Below, one piece after another: positions 7,170 through 13,608 of a DNA stretch of 18,039 nt. The stretch is from JAKZRT01 sp047518005 (GTDB lineage Bacteria > Pseudomonadota > Alphaproteobacteria > Rhodobacterales > Rhodobacteraceae): NCBI GenBank assembly GCA_047518005.1, contig JAKZRT010000164.1, positions 1-18,039 of the forward strand, written 5' to 3'. Numbering within the stretch: the first letter of the stretch is position 1; the number at the start of each line of letters is the position of its first letter. A program made the translations under genes and the position numbers. The notes under the pieces were generated by a model that saw nothing but the letters and a program-made list of their open reading frames with translations, did no database searches and had not been told where the DNA came from.

Positions 7170-7499
7170 TTACGCTGCCTGTGCTTCGGCCTCTTGCAAC
7201 GCGGCGTTGCGGCGTTCGCTTTCCTCGCGCGACAAGGCCACCGATGTGCGGACACCCTTGCCCACAAATTCCATCAGGCCTTTGACGACCCGTTCGTTCG
7301 GGTCGATACCGGCACAACTCAGAACCTCGCGGCCATCGCGCGAGCGCGACCACCGGGCGATTTGCTCGGGGCCGTTACCGTATTTCTTGTCATCAGCAAT
7401 TGCGTCATCAAGTGCGGCCAGTACGACGGCTGCAAAAAGTTTGCGTGAACGGTTGCCCTGTTCGTTGTTGAAGGCGGTGCCGTCAACGAAATCGATCAT
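7170..7499 (-). CDS. DUF6280-type small conserved protein
   Basis: A 109-residue soluble protein, start ATG at 7499, with a good ribosome binding site (AAGGAAA about 7 bases upstream on the minus strand). It corresponds to a short family I know from Rhodobacteraceae (annotated as DUF6280), with landmarks FVDGTAFNNEQGNRSRKLFA, VLAALDDAIADDKKYGNG, then a basic middle (ARWSRSRDGREVL) and a charged C-terminal helix rich in E, R and A (SREESERRNAALQEAEAQAA). No catalytic motif, signal peptide or membrane segment is apparent, and the function is unknown. It diverges from efp across 210 bp containing a strong palindrome, so the two could share regulation. It converges with the YdjM-like gene, leaving 54 bp between their stops. 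Confidence 0.8.
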   Translation of the reverse strand: MIDFVDGTAFNNEQGNRSRKLFAAVVLAALDDAIADDKKYGNGPEQIARWSRSRDGREVLSCAGIDPNERVVKGLMEFVGKGVRTSVALSREESERRNAALQEAEAQAA

Positions 7500-7581
7500 C
7501 TCGTTTCCTTTATTCTTGCTCTTTTCTTTTCGGCTTTAGCGGAATATGGCATTTTTTTGGCGATTCGGCACGCGTGATTCT

Positions 7582-7610
7582 GCATAGCTGTTATGCGCCA
7601 AGCGCATAAC
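7582..7610. promoter_or_regulatory. Palindromic operator-like element between DUF6280 gene and efp
   Basis: GTTATGCGC (7590-7598), a CAA spacer and GCGCATAAC (7602-7610) form a perfect 9+9 bp inverted repeat. A third half-site, GCATA at 7582-7586, makes a second overlapping inverted repeat (GCATA-N5-TATGC). Three TATGC/GCATA half-sites thus sit 10 to 12 bp apart, about one helix turn each. It lies about 30 bp upstream of the likely efp -35 box and about 90 bp before the divergent start codon. The absence of a T-run on either side argues against a terminator. Binding of a dimeric regulator is inferred; the regulator is unknown. Confidence 0.5.
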
Positions 7611-7640
7611 ACGGTGCCCGTCAAGCCCAACCCCTGTGGC

Positions 7641-7669
7641 TTGTCAGCGAAAGACACGCAGGATATAGG
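7641..7669 (+). promoter_or_regulatory. Probable sigma70-type promoter of efp
   Basis: TTGTCA (7641-7646) and TATAGG (7664-7669) are separated by exactly 17 bases. Transcription would begin near 7676 and leave an untranslated leader of about 35 bases before the efp ATG at 7710. Confidence 0.4.
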
Positions 7670-7709
7670 CATCGCTGTCCTTCATCTGCATCGGCAAGGT
7701 TAACCTCAT

Positions 7710-8273
7710 ATGGCCAAAATCAACGGAAATGAGATCCGAGTTGGCAATGTTCTTGAGCACAACGGTGGGCTCTGGGGGGCGGTCAAAGTCGATCATGTAA
7801 AGCCCGGAAAAGGCGGCGCATTCGCGCAAGTTGAATTGCGGAACCTACGTAACGGGTCAAAGCTTAACGAACGGTTTCGAAGTGCCGACAAAGTTGAGCG
7901 GGTTCGACTGGAGCAGAAGACCCAGCAATTCCTCTATGAATCCGATGGCATGTTGGTCTTCATGGACAGCGAGACCTACGAACAGATCGAGCTGCCTTGC
8001 GAATTACTTGGTGATCGGCGCCCGTTTCTGCAAGACGGCATGTCGGTCCATATCGAATACCATGACTTTGAGGCGCTGAACGCCACGCTGCCGCAGAAAG
8101 TGACTTGCACGGTCGTCGAAACCGAACCGGTGGTCAAAGGGCAAACCGCTGCCAACAGCTTTAAGCCCGCGGTTCTGGACAACGGGGTGCGGGTGATGGT
8201 GCCGCCCTTTGTCGGCCCGGACGAGGACATCGTCGTCAATACCGAAACAATGGAGTATTCCGAACGGGCCTAG
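7710..8273 (+). CDS. efp: Translation elongation factor P
   Basis: EF-P, 187 residues, the standard length. It binds ribosomes stalled at polyproline stretches, between the P and E sites, and promotes peptide bond formation. The N-terminal KOW-like domain (MAKINGNEIRVGNVLEHNGG) carries the modification loop HVKPGKGGAF. The residue at the tip, Lys34, is a lysine, so it belongs to the type that can be beta-lysylated by EpmA/EpmB rather than the arginine/rhamnose type. Two OB-fold domains follow, ending with the family signature VKGQTAANSFKPAVLDNGVRVMVPPFVGPDED, given here only for its position near residues 142-175 (key motif: G-D/E-x-I-V-N-T-x-T at the end). Start ATG at 7710 follows AAGG by about 12 bases. 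It is probably transcribed alone from the promoter at 7641-7669. Confidence 0.97.
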   Translation: MAKINGNEIRVGNVLEHNGGLWGAVKVDHVKPGKGGAFAQVELRNLRNGSKLNERFRSADKVERVRLEQKTQQFLYESDGMLVFMDSETYEQIELPCELLGDRRPFLQDGMSVHIEYHDFEALNATLPQKVTCTVVETEPVVKGQTAANSFKPAVLDNGVRVMVPPFVGPDEDIVVNTETMEYSERA

Positions 8274-8573
8274 GCCTGGTTCGCCTTCCAATCGGCCCTA
8301 CTATCGTCCGGGTGCTGCCAACATTCGCCCAGATTTCTGGTGTTCAGTTGGACTAGTGCGGGAAGCTTCGGCGCTGAGTATTTTTGGAACAGTTCGAGTG
8401 AATTGAGTTATGAATCTTCGACCAAAGCCGTCATTGCGACCAATAATCGACAGTAACACCGTGCTTTTCAGCCGATATCGGGCGCCTTGCCAAAAATCCA
8501 GAAATCAGCAAGTCCGGCGGTTTTTCCGCCGGCAATATTCCGTTTTGGTAGTTGAATAACGAGTGCTCGGACA
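8274..8573. other. Gene-free interval after efp (300 bp)
   Basis: No convincing gene is seen on either strand. The only clear structure is the GC hairpin at 8514-8532. No efp terminator with a T-run was found. The composition is more AT-rich than the flanking genes, compatible with a promoter region for the J-domain gene, but no clean -35/-10 pair could be picked. Confidence 0.5.
8514..8532. repeat. GC hairpin upstream of the J-domain gene
   Basis: CCGGCGG-TTTTT-CCGCCGG is a perfect 7-bp stem with a five-T loop, 41 bp before the start codon at 8574. It could act in the 5' leader of the J-domain gene or end read-through from efp. There is no T-run after the stem. Confidence 0.45.
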
Positions 8574-9287
8574 ATGAATCATATCAACAAACTGCATGAA
8601 CGCGACGAAGCCCTTCAAATTTTGGGCGCTCGAAAATACGCGACCAAGGAAGAAATTCGCGCGGCGTGGAAGCGCATCGCAAGTACCACTCATCCCGATC
8701 TTGAGGGCGGCTCGGCCGAGAAATTCGGACAAGCAAGATGCGCCTACGAATTGTTGTGCGACCTGTCGGAACGGTATCCGCGCCCCCAGGTTCAGAAACC
8801 CAAGACTGACCTCGGGCGCACCGCTAGCGTTGGGTTCGGTATCGCGGCCAAGTTGAAACGCCCGCGCGTCGTGACCCGGATCGTGGACGTGACGATCGAC
8901 GCCGAGGCCCAATGCAAGGCATTGCTGGGCGAAAAGGATGACGCGGCAGATCGCGACGCAAAAACGGACAACTTGAACGCAGAGGTTTGTGAAAACGATG
9001 CAGCCGCTTCGGTCGCGGAAGTCGATCCAAAAGATCACGTACCGCAGGCCATCCGCCGCCGCGGGCGCAGGCTGTCGTATATCGTCACGACGCCGCTTGG
9101 AAAGGGCGCGAACCGCGTGGCTTTGCCGACCGGCGAATTGACCCACAAAAGCAAAGTCGACCCCAAAATGGTGAACATCGAGTCGCCGACCGAGGGCAGC
9201 GGGACCTACGAGGTCCCCGAAAAAGTGCGGTCGCACTTGTTTCCCGGTGCCAATCAGGTTCGTATTCACTTCGCCGAAGCCAAGTAG
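8574..9287 (+). CDS. J-domain (DnaJ-like) protein
   Basis: A 237-residue protein with an N-terminal J domain. Helix II is YATKEEIRAAWKRIASTTHP, the diagnostic HPD triad is at residues 40-42, and helix III follows (AEKFGQARCAYELL). J domains stimulate the ATPase of a DnaK/Hsp70 partner. There is no Gly/Phe-rich region, zinc finger or transmembrane helix, so it is a type III co-chaperone whose remaining 170 residues give specificity. The middle is acidic and low in structure (about 110-150). The end (RGRRLSYIVTTPLGKG through to YEVPEKVRSHLFPGANQVRI) looks like a small beta-rich domain I cannot name. It ends 10 bp before the convergent ygfZ stop. J-domain call is secure; client unknown. Confidence 0.8.
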   Translation: MNHINKLHERDEALQILGARKYATKEEIRAAWKRIASTTHPDLEGGSAEKFGQARCAYELLCDLSERYPRPQVQKPKTDLGRTASVGFGIAAKLKRPRVVTRIVDVTIDAEAQCKALLGEKDDAADRDAKTDNLNAEVCENDAAASVAEVDPKDHVPQAIRRRGRRLSYIVTTPLGKGANRVALPTGELTHKSKVDPKMVNIESPTEGSGTYEVPEKVRSHLFPGANQVRIHFAEAK

Positions 9288-9296
9288 ACGCCTCGA

Positions 9297-10061
9297 TCAG
9301 TTGCCGATGGGGTCCAGAGTGACCCCTGCATCTGCGGCCTGCATGCCATTTCCAGCCCGGTCAAACCGCAAATAGGCCAGTGCCTTGGATCCTGACCGGG
9401 TCAATAGCGTTCCCGCCGGTTTTCCCGCAGCCAGGATCGGGGTGCCATAGGGTGCTTGGCCTTCCACAATGACCCGTGCCAGACCTTTGCGCAGCGCGGT
9501 CTTGTGTTTCATGCGCGCCGTTACCTCTTGCCCCACATAGCAGCCCTTTTTGAAATCTACGCCGTTCAGGCGTTCAAAGCCCATCTCGAGGATATAACTT
9601 TCGTCCGGGATAAGTTCGGTATTGGTCTCGGGGATCATGTGTTGGGTGCGCAGGGCATCCCAATCGGTTGTGGCATCGTTGCCCGCCGCATGGTCGTAGG
9701 CGCGCCACCCAAGTGCGGGGTGGCGTGGATCGGCATAGGCACCGGTCGGTGCAGGCCCGGTGCCGCGCGCGACCGCGATCTCGGTTTCGGATATTTCGAC
9801 CGGGGTGCGAAGGCGGTACATGATCAGACGCCGCAGAAGTGATTGCGCCAGGGAAGCATGGGCGTCGATCAGTATCGCCCGATCCCACGGAACCAGAAAG
9901 AAATCGGCCAGATATTTGCCCTGGGGCGACAGCAGTGCGGCATAGACCAGCCCGTCTTGCAACCGCGCAACGTCGTTGGTGACCAGACCTTGCAGAAATT
10001 TTTCCGTGTCAGGTCCGGTGACCGAGATCACGCGGCGGTCGGGGGTGGTTTTGTCGGGCAT
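9297..10061 (-). CDS. ygfZ: YgfZ/GcvT-domain folate-binding Fe-S cluster protein
   Basis: A 254-residue protein of the YgfZ family (COG0354), a tetrahydrofolate-binding relative of the glycine cleavage T-protein needed to keep or repair certain iron-sulfur enzymes, for example tRNA-modifying MiaB in E. coli. The diagnostic signature K-G-C-Y-x-G-Q-E is present at residues 172-179, with the essential cysteine at 174. The N-terminus (VISVTGPDTEKFLQGLVTND) and the LLSPQGKYLADFFL segment are also typical. The ATG at 10061 has a strong ribosome binding site (AAGGAG about 6 bases upstream). It diverges from the glycosyltransferase gene with only 60 bp between them, containing a TTATATAG stretch that could serve as a -10 box for either direction. 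Confidence 0.92.
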   Translation of the reverse strand: MPDKTTPDRRVISVTGPDTEKFLQGLVTNDVARLQDGLVYAALLSPQGKYLADFFLVPWDRAILIDAHASLAQSLLRRLIMYRLRTPVEISETEIAVARGTGPAPTGAYADPRHPALGWRAYDHAAGNDATTDWDALRTQHMIPETNTELIPDESYILEMGFERLNGVDFKKGCYVGQEVTARMKHKTALRKGLARVIVEGQAPYGTPILAAGKPAGTLLTRSGSKALAYLRFDRAGNGMQAADAGVTLDPIGN

Positions 10062-10121
10062 CGGCTTCTCCTTCGGTGGCGCCAGTTATATAGGGGGTGC
10101 GACGCCCCCAGGACAGCCCAG

Positions 10122-10823
10122 ATGCGCGCACCGCTTTCAATTGTGATCCCGACGCTGAATGCCGAGGCCGAGTTGCCTGACTGTCTGGCGGCATTGATCG
10201 AAGGGCTGGGTACGGGCCTGGTGCGCGAGGTTCTGGTGACCGATGGCGGGTCGGGTGATGGCACCCTGACCATAGCGCGCGCGGCAGGCGCCAAGGTGAT
10301 CCGCGGCACGCGCGGGCGCGGCGGACAGCTGCGGCGGGGCGTTGCGGCGGCGCGGGGCGCTTGGGTGATGATCCTGCACGCAGATACTCGGCTGAGCGAT
10401 GGATGGAGCGGCGCGGTTCTGGCCCATATCGGCAAAGGCGATGGTCGGGCCGGTTATTTTCGGCTTGGGTTTCGGAGTGGCGGCAGGCCTGGGCGCATTG
10501 TGGCCGGCTGGGCCAACCTGCGGGCACGGGTTTTTGGGCTGCCTTACGGCGATCAGGGGCTGGTGGTGTCGCGCGCCGCCTATGAGGCGGTCGGGGGCTT
10601 TCGCGACATTGCCCTGATGGAAGACGTGGCGATAGTGCGGGCGCTGAAAGGACGGCTGACACAATTGGACGCGCGCGCCATGACCAGCGCGGTGCGGTAC
10701 CGGCGTCAGGGCTGGGTCCGGCGCGGGGCGCGGAACTGGGCTCTGATGATCCGCTTTCTGGCCGGGGCGGACCCGAACCGGTTGGCGCGGGCCTATGGGC
10801 GCAGCGCAAAAACGCCAGATTGA
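10122..10823 (+). CDS. Family 2 glycosyltransferase, TIGR04283 type
   Basis: A 233-residue cytoplasmic glycosyltransferase of the GT-A fold. The start at 10122 (MRAPLSIVIPTLNAEAELPD) is the classical GT2 first strand; the frame is open further upstream, but that part overlaps ygfZ antisense and is not protein-like. Landmarks are the nucleotide-binding TDGGSGDGT (residues 40-48), RGRGGQLRRG (64-73), and an HADTR block at 86-90 in place of a plain DxD for metal and sugar-nucleotide binding. Downstream are GLPYGDQG and VGGFRDIALMEDVAIVRALK, which match the TIGR04283 group ('rSAM/selenodomain-associated transferase 2'). Some members of this group occur in arsenosugar or selenium-linked loci, but no such partner gene is visible here. 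Donor and acceptor are unknown. It lies 53 bp upstream of an aminotransferase in the same direction. Confidence 0.82.
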   Translation: MRAPLSIVIPTLNAEAELPDCLAALIEGLGTGLVREVLVTDGGSGDGTLTIARAAGAKVIRGTRGRGGQLRRGVAAARGAWVMILHADTRLSDGWSGAVLAHIGKGDGRAGYFRLGFRSGGRPGRIVAGWANLRARVFGLPYGDQGLVVSRAAYEAVGGFRDIALMEDVAIVRALKGRLTQLDARAMTSAVRYRRQGWVRRGARNWALMIRFLAGADPNRLARAYGRSAKTPD

Positions 10824-10876
10824 CGCTGGTCCGGTCCCGGCCTAGCCATGGGCCAATCAGTTGCGGAGATTACCCC

Positions 10877-12076
10877 ATGTCGCTTGCCAGCGGTCGCCAT
10901 TATGTCGCCATTCCCGGTCCGTCGGTGATGCCGGATCGGGTGTTGCAGGCGATGCATCGGGCGGCCCCGAACATATATGGTGCAGACATCGCGGAAATGA
11001 CCCGCGGGCTGATGCCCGACCTTAAAAAGATTGCCGGAACTGCGCACCGCGTTGCGGTCTATATCGCCAATGGTCACGGGGTGTGGGAAGCCAGTATCAG
11101 CAACACCCTGAGCCCCGGCGAGCGGGTCTTGGTGCTGAATTCAGGGAGCTTTGCCGAAGGCTGGGCCGAAGTGGCGCGACGCTTGGGGGCCGAGGTCGAG
11201 ATCATCGACTTTGGCATGCGCGCCCCGGTCGATGCGGCGCGGGTGGCCGAGGCACTGCGCGCCGACCTGGGCCATGAAATTCGCGCCGTACTTGCGGTTC
11301 ATGTGGATACGGCGAGCAGCGTACGCAACGATCTGGCCGCAATCCGGGTGGCCATGGATGCCGCCGAGCATCCGGCGCTTTTCATGGCCGACTGCATGGC
11401 CTCGCTTGGGTGCGAGCGGTTCGAGATGGACGCGCTGGGCATCGATGTGATGACTGCGGGCAGCCAAAAGGGGCTGATGACACCGCCGGGATTGGGATTT
11501 GTCTTTTTCAATCAAAGGGCTGCCGAGGCGCGGGGTCGGGCCAGCGCTGTCAGCCCCTATTGGGATTGGCGGCCTCGCGCGGACCCGCAAGAATACTACC
11601 AGACCTTTTACGGCACGGCGCCGACGCACCACGTTTATGCCCTGCGCGAGGCGCTGGACATGATCCTGGAGGAGGGGCTGGAGGCGGTCTGGGACCGGCA
11701 CGCCCGCTTGGCCCGCGCGATCTGGGCGGCGGCCGAGGTCTGGGGCTCGGGCGACGGGGCGCTGCGGGTAAACATTGAGGACCGCGCGCACCGCAGCCAT
11801 GCGGTGACGGCGCTGAGCCTCGACGATGGCAAGGGCACCGAATTGCGCGACTGGCTGACCGAGCGGGCGGGTGTAACGCTTGGCGTTGGCCTGGGGATGG
11901 TGCCGGACGATGACCCGCACTGGCATCGATTTTTTCGGATCGGGCATATGGGGCATGTGAACGCGCATATGGTGATGGGAGTTTTGGGAGCCGTTGATGC
12001 CGGGCTGAAGGCGCTTGGGGTTCGCCATGGCACCGGCGCGGTCGAGGCAGCGGCAACCGAAATTGCCCGGGTGTGA
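10877..12076 (+). CDS. Class V aminotransferase of the serine/alanine-glyoxylate type
   Basis: A 399-residue PLP enzyme of aminotransferase class V (fold type I). The start ATG at 10877, preceded by GGAG about 8-11 bases upstream, gives the standard opening HYVAIPGPSVMPDRVLQAM. Residues typical of serine-glyoxylate and alanine-glyoxylate aminotransferases are seen: ANGHGVWEAS (64-73), ADCMASLG with Asp172 to the pyridine nitrogen, and AGSQKGLMTPPGL with the Schiff-base Lys198. It would amino-transfer from serine, alanine or aspartate to glyoxylate. The aspartate-using enzyme of the beta-hydroxyaspartate cycle (BhcA) belongs to this same family, but the other cycle genes are absent here, and serine-cycle genes are absent as well. 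Substrate therefore cannot be fixed from context. It is convergent with the small membrane protein, with 87 bp between their stops. Confidence 0.85.
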   Translation: MSLASGRHYVAIPGPSVMPDRVLQAMHRAAPNIYGADIAEMTRGLMPDLKKIAGTAHRVAVYIANGHGVWEASISNTLSPGERVLVLNSGSFAEGWAEVARRLGAEVEIIDFGMRAPVDAARVAEALRADLGHEIRAVLAVHVDTASSVRNDLAAIRVAMDAAEHPALFMADCMASLGCERFEMDALGIDVMTAGSQKGLMTPPGLGFVFFNQRAAEARGRASAVSPYWDWRPRADPQEYYQTFYGTAPTHHVYALREALDMILEEGLEAVWDRHARLARAIWAAAEVWGSGDGALRVNIEDRAHRSHAVTALSLDDGKGTELRDWLTERAGVTLGVGLGMVPDDDPHWHRFFRIGHMGHVNAHMVMGVLGAVDAGLKALGVRHGTGAVEAAATEIARV

Positions 12077-12098
12077 TGCACCCGAGGATGCGGGCCTG

Positions 12099-12112
12099 GC
12101 GGTTCGGACCGC
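12099..12112. terminator. Small hairpin between convergent genes
   Basis: GCGGT-TCGG-ACCGC (5-bp stem, 4-base loop) lies 22 bp past the aminotransferase stop and before the end of the convergent small gene. It has no T-run, so it is only a weak candidate for a transcription end. Confidence 0.25.
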
Positions 12113-12163
12113 AAGCGGCCAATTGCCCTTGAAGTAATTGGAAAAACAGCTAAATTCGGATGG

Positions 12164-12349
12164 CTAGAGGCCCTTGATACGCGCGCCAAAAGTTATGCAA
12201 CGGTCGGTCAGCCAGCCCACAGCACAGGCAGCGATCAGCCCCCGGACCACCCAGATTGTGAACAGGCCGATGAAAATCAGCACCGAGACGCTGACCAGGA
12301 AGGGCAGCGTAAAGTCTTGCGCTGCGGTGATATGGGGGCGTTGGGTCAA
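12164..12349 (-). CDS. Small membrane protein, unrecognised
   Basis: A roughly 61-residue protein with one or two membrane spans (FLVSVSVLIFIGLFTIWVV, then LIAACAVGWL), a polar N-terminus and a short basic tail (ARIKGL). The frame is open back to an ATG at 12376, but no ribosome binding site precedes that codon. A TTG at 12349 has an ideal one (GAGG, five bases upstream of the codon) and gives the N-terminus MTQRPHITAAQDFTLPF, so I take TTG as the start. It lies 67 bp downstream of the HisC-like gene on the same strand and is probably the last gene of that transcript. No family recognised; existence is supported by the hydrophobic pattern and the binding site. Confidence 0.6.
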   Translation of the reverse strand: MTQRPHITAAQDFTLPFLVSVSVLIFIGLFTIWVVRGLIAACAVGWLTDRCITFGARIKGL

Positions 12350-12416
12350 TGAAACCTCGCTGGCCAAGCTTAGCATTGCGGGGTGAAGCCCGCGTAAACT
12401 TGGCGTGAACGCATGG

Positions 12417-13529
12417 CTAGCGGCGGGCGGTTTCCAGAGCCTCGGGCAGGGCCGCGGCGAGATGTTCGATGTCGGCGGGCCGTCCGCAGCTGATGCGAAT
12501 GGTGCGGTCCTGGGGAGCTATGAACGGCATCCGGACGAAAATATCGCGCGATATCAACTCGCCGAGGACCCGGCGCGCGAAATCGCCGTCTTGGCCGCAG
12601 TCGATCGCAACGAAATTCGCGCCCGATGCCAGCGGCGTCAGGCCGTTCGTGCGCGCCAGCGCCGCAATGGCGTCGCGGGACTGGGCGATGCGCTTGAGCG
12701 TCTGCGCAAGATACGGCTGATCGGCCAGCGCCGCCAACGCCCCGGCCTGGCTGATGCGGGGCACGGCGAAATGATTGCGCACCTTGTTGAAGGCGGCGAT
12801 AAGGTCTGCATGCCCGATGGCATAGCCCACGCGCGCACCCGCCATGCCGTAAGCCTTTGAGAATGTGCGAAAACGGATGACACGGCTGTCGGACGGGTCG
12901 AGCGGCGGGGCGGCCGACGTCGGGGCGCATTCCAAGTAGGCCTCGTCAAGAACCAGCAGCGCGCCGGGGGCGACCGCGTTGATCGCGGCGGTGATCTGGC
13001 GCGCGTCCAACCAGGTGCCCATGGGGTTGTCGGGGTTGGCGAGATAGATCAGCCGCGCGCCCGTATCGCGGGCTTTTTGCACCAGCGCCGGAGCGTCTTC
13101 GTGGTCGTTGCGGTAGGGGACCTTGACCAGCGCGCCGTCATAGCCGGCGACATGATAGCTGAAAGTCGGATAGGCCCCGTCGGAGGTCACCACCAGAGTC
13201 CCGGGACTGACTATCAGGCGAACCAGATAGCCCAGAAGCGCGTCGACGCCTTCGCCGACCATGATGTTTTCCGCTGGGATTCCATGGTGTTGGGCCAGCG
13301 CGTGGCGCAGGTCGTGGTTTTCGGGATCGCCGTACATCCAAGAGCTGCTGGCTGCCTGCGCCATCGCGTCGATGGCATTGGGCGAGGCACCAAAGACGTT
13401 TTCATTGGCCCCGATGCGTGCGACGAACCGGCGACCACGGGCGCGTTCCTGGGCTTCGGGGCCGACGAACGGAACGGTGGCGGGAAGGCCTGTGGCCAGG
13501 GGTGTCAGGCGGGGATGGCGGTCGGTCAT
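12417..13529 (-). CDS. HisC-like PLP-dependent aminotransferase
   Basis: A 370-residue class I/II aminotransferase of the histidinol-phosphate aminotransferase branch. Visible are ANENVFGASP (residues 41-50), MYGDPENHDLRHAL, the NPDNPMGT block with Asn168, DEAYLE with Asp195 and Tyr198, and TFSKAYGMAGARVGY with the Schiff-base Lys225 and phosphate-binding Arg233. These fix cofactor and fold. The reaction may be histidinol-phosphate:2-oxoglutarate transamination, but many roseobacters carry a second HisC-like enzyme acting on aromatic or other amino acids, and no histidine gene is nearby, so I do not assign hisC. The ATG at 13529 lacks an obvious ribosome binding site. It lies 79 bp downstream of valS on the same strand. 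Confidence 0.85.
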   Translation of the reverse strand: MTDRHPRLTPLATGLPATVPFVGPEAQERARGRRFVARIGANENVFGASPNAIDAMAQAASSSWMYGDPENHDLRHALAQHHGIPAENIMVGEGVDALLGYLVRLIVSPGTLVVTSDGAYPTFSYHVAGYDGALVKVPYRNDHEDAPALVQKARDTGARLIYLANPDNPMGTWLDARQITAAINAVAPGALLVLDEAYLECAPTSAAPPLDPSDSRVIRFRTFSKAYGMAGARVGYAIGHADLIAAFNKVRNHFAVPRISQAGALAALADQPYLAQTLKRIAQSRDAIAALARTNGLTPLASGANFVAIDCGQDGDFARRVLGELISRDIFVRMPFIAPQDRTIRISCGRPADIEHLAAALPEALETARR

Positions 13530-13591
13530 GGGGCAAGGATAACGTGCGTGCAGGGTGCCGCAAGGGGCGATTTACTCTGGTCTTTCAGGGG

Positions 13592-13608
13592 GTTGCCTGA
13601 TGGGCAAC
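13592..13608 (-). terminator. Hairpin directly after the valS stop
   Basis: GTTGCC-TGATG-GGCAAC is a perfect 6-bp stem with a 5-base loop that begins on the base next to the valS stop codon (TAA at 13611-13609). The minus strand then continues with CCCCCTG rather than a T-run, so it may be a partial terminator or an attenuating/stability hairpin between valS and the HisC-like gene. Confidence 0.35.
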
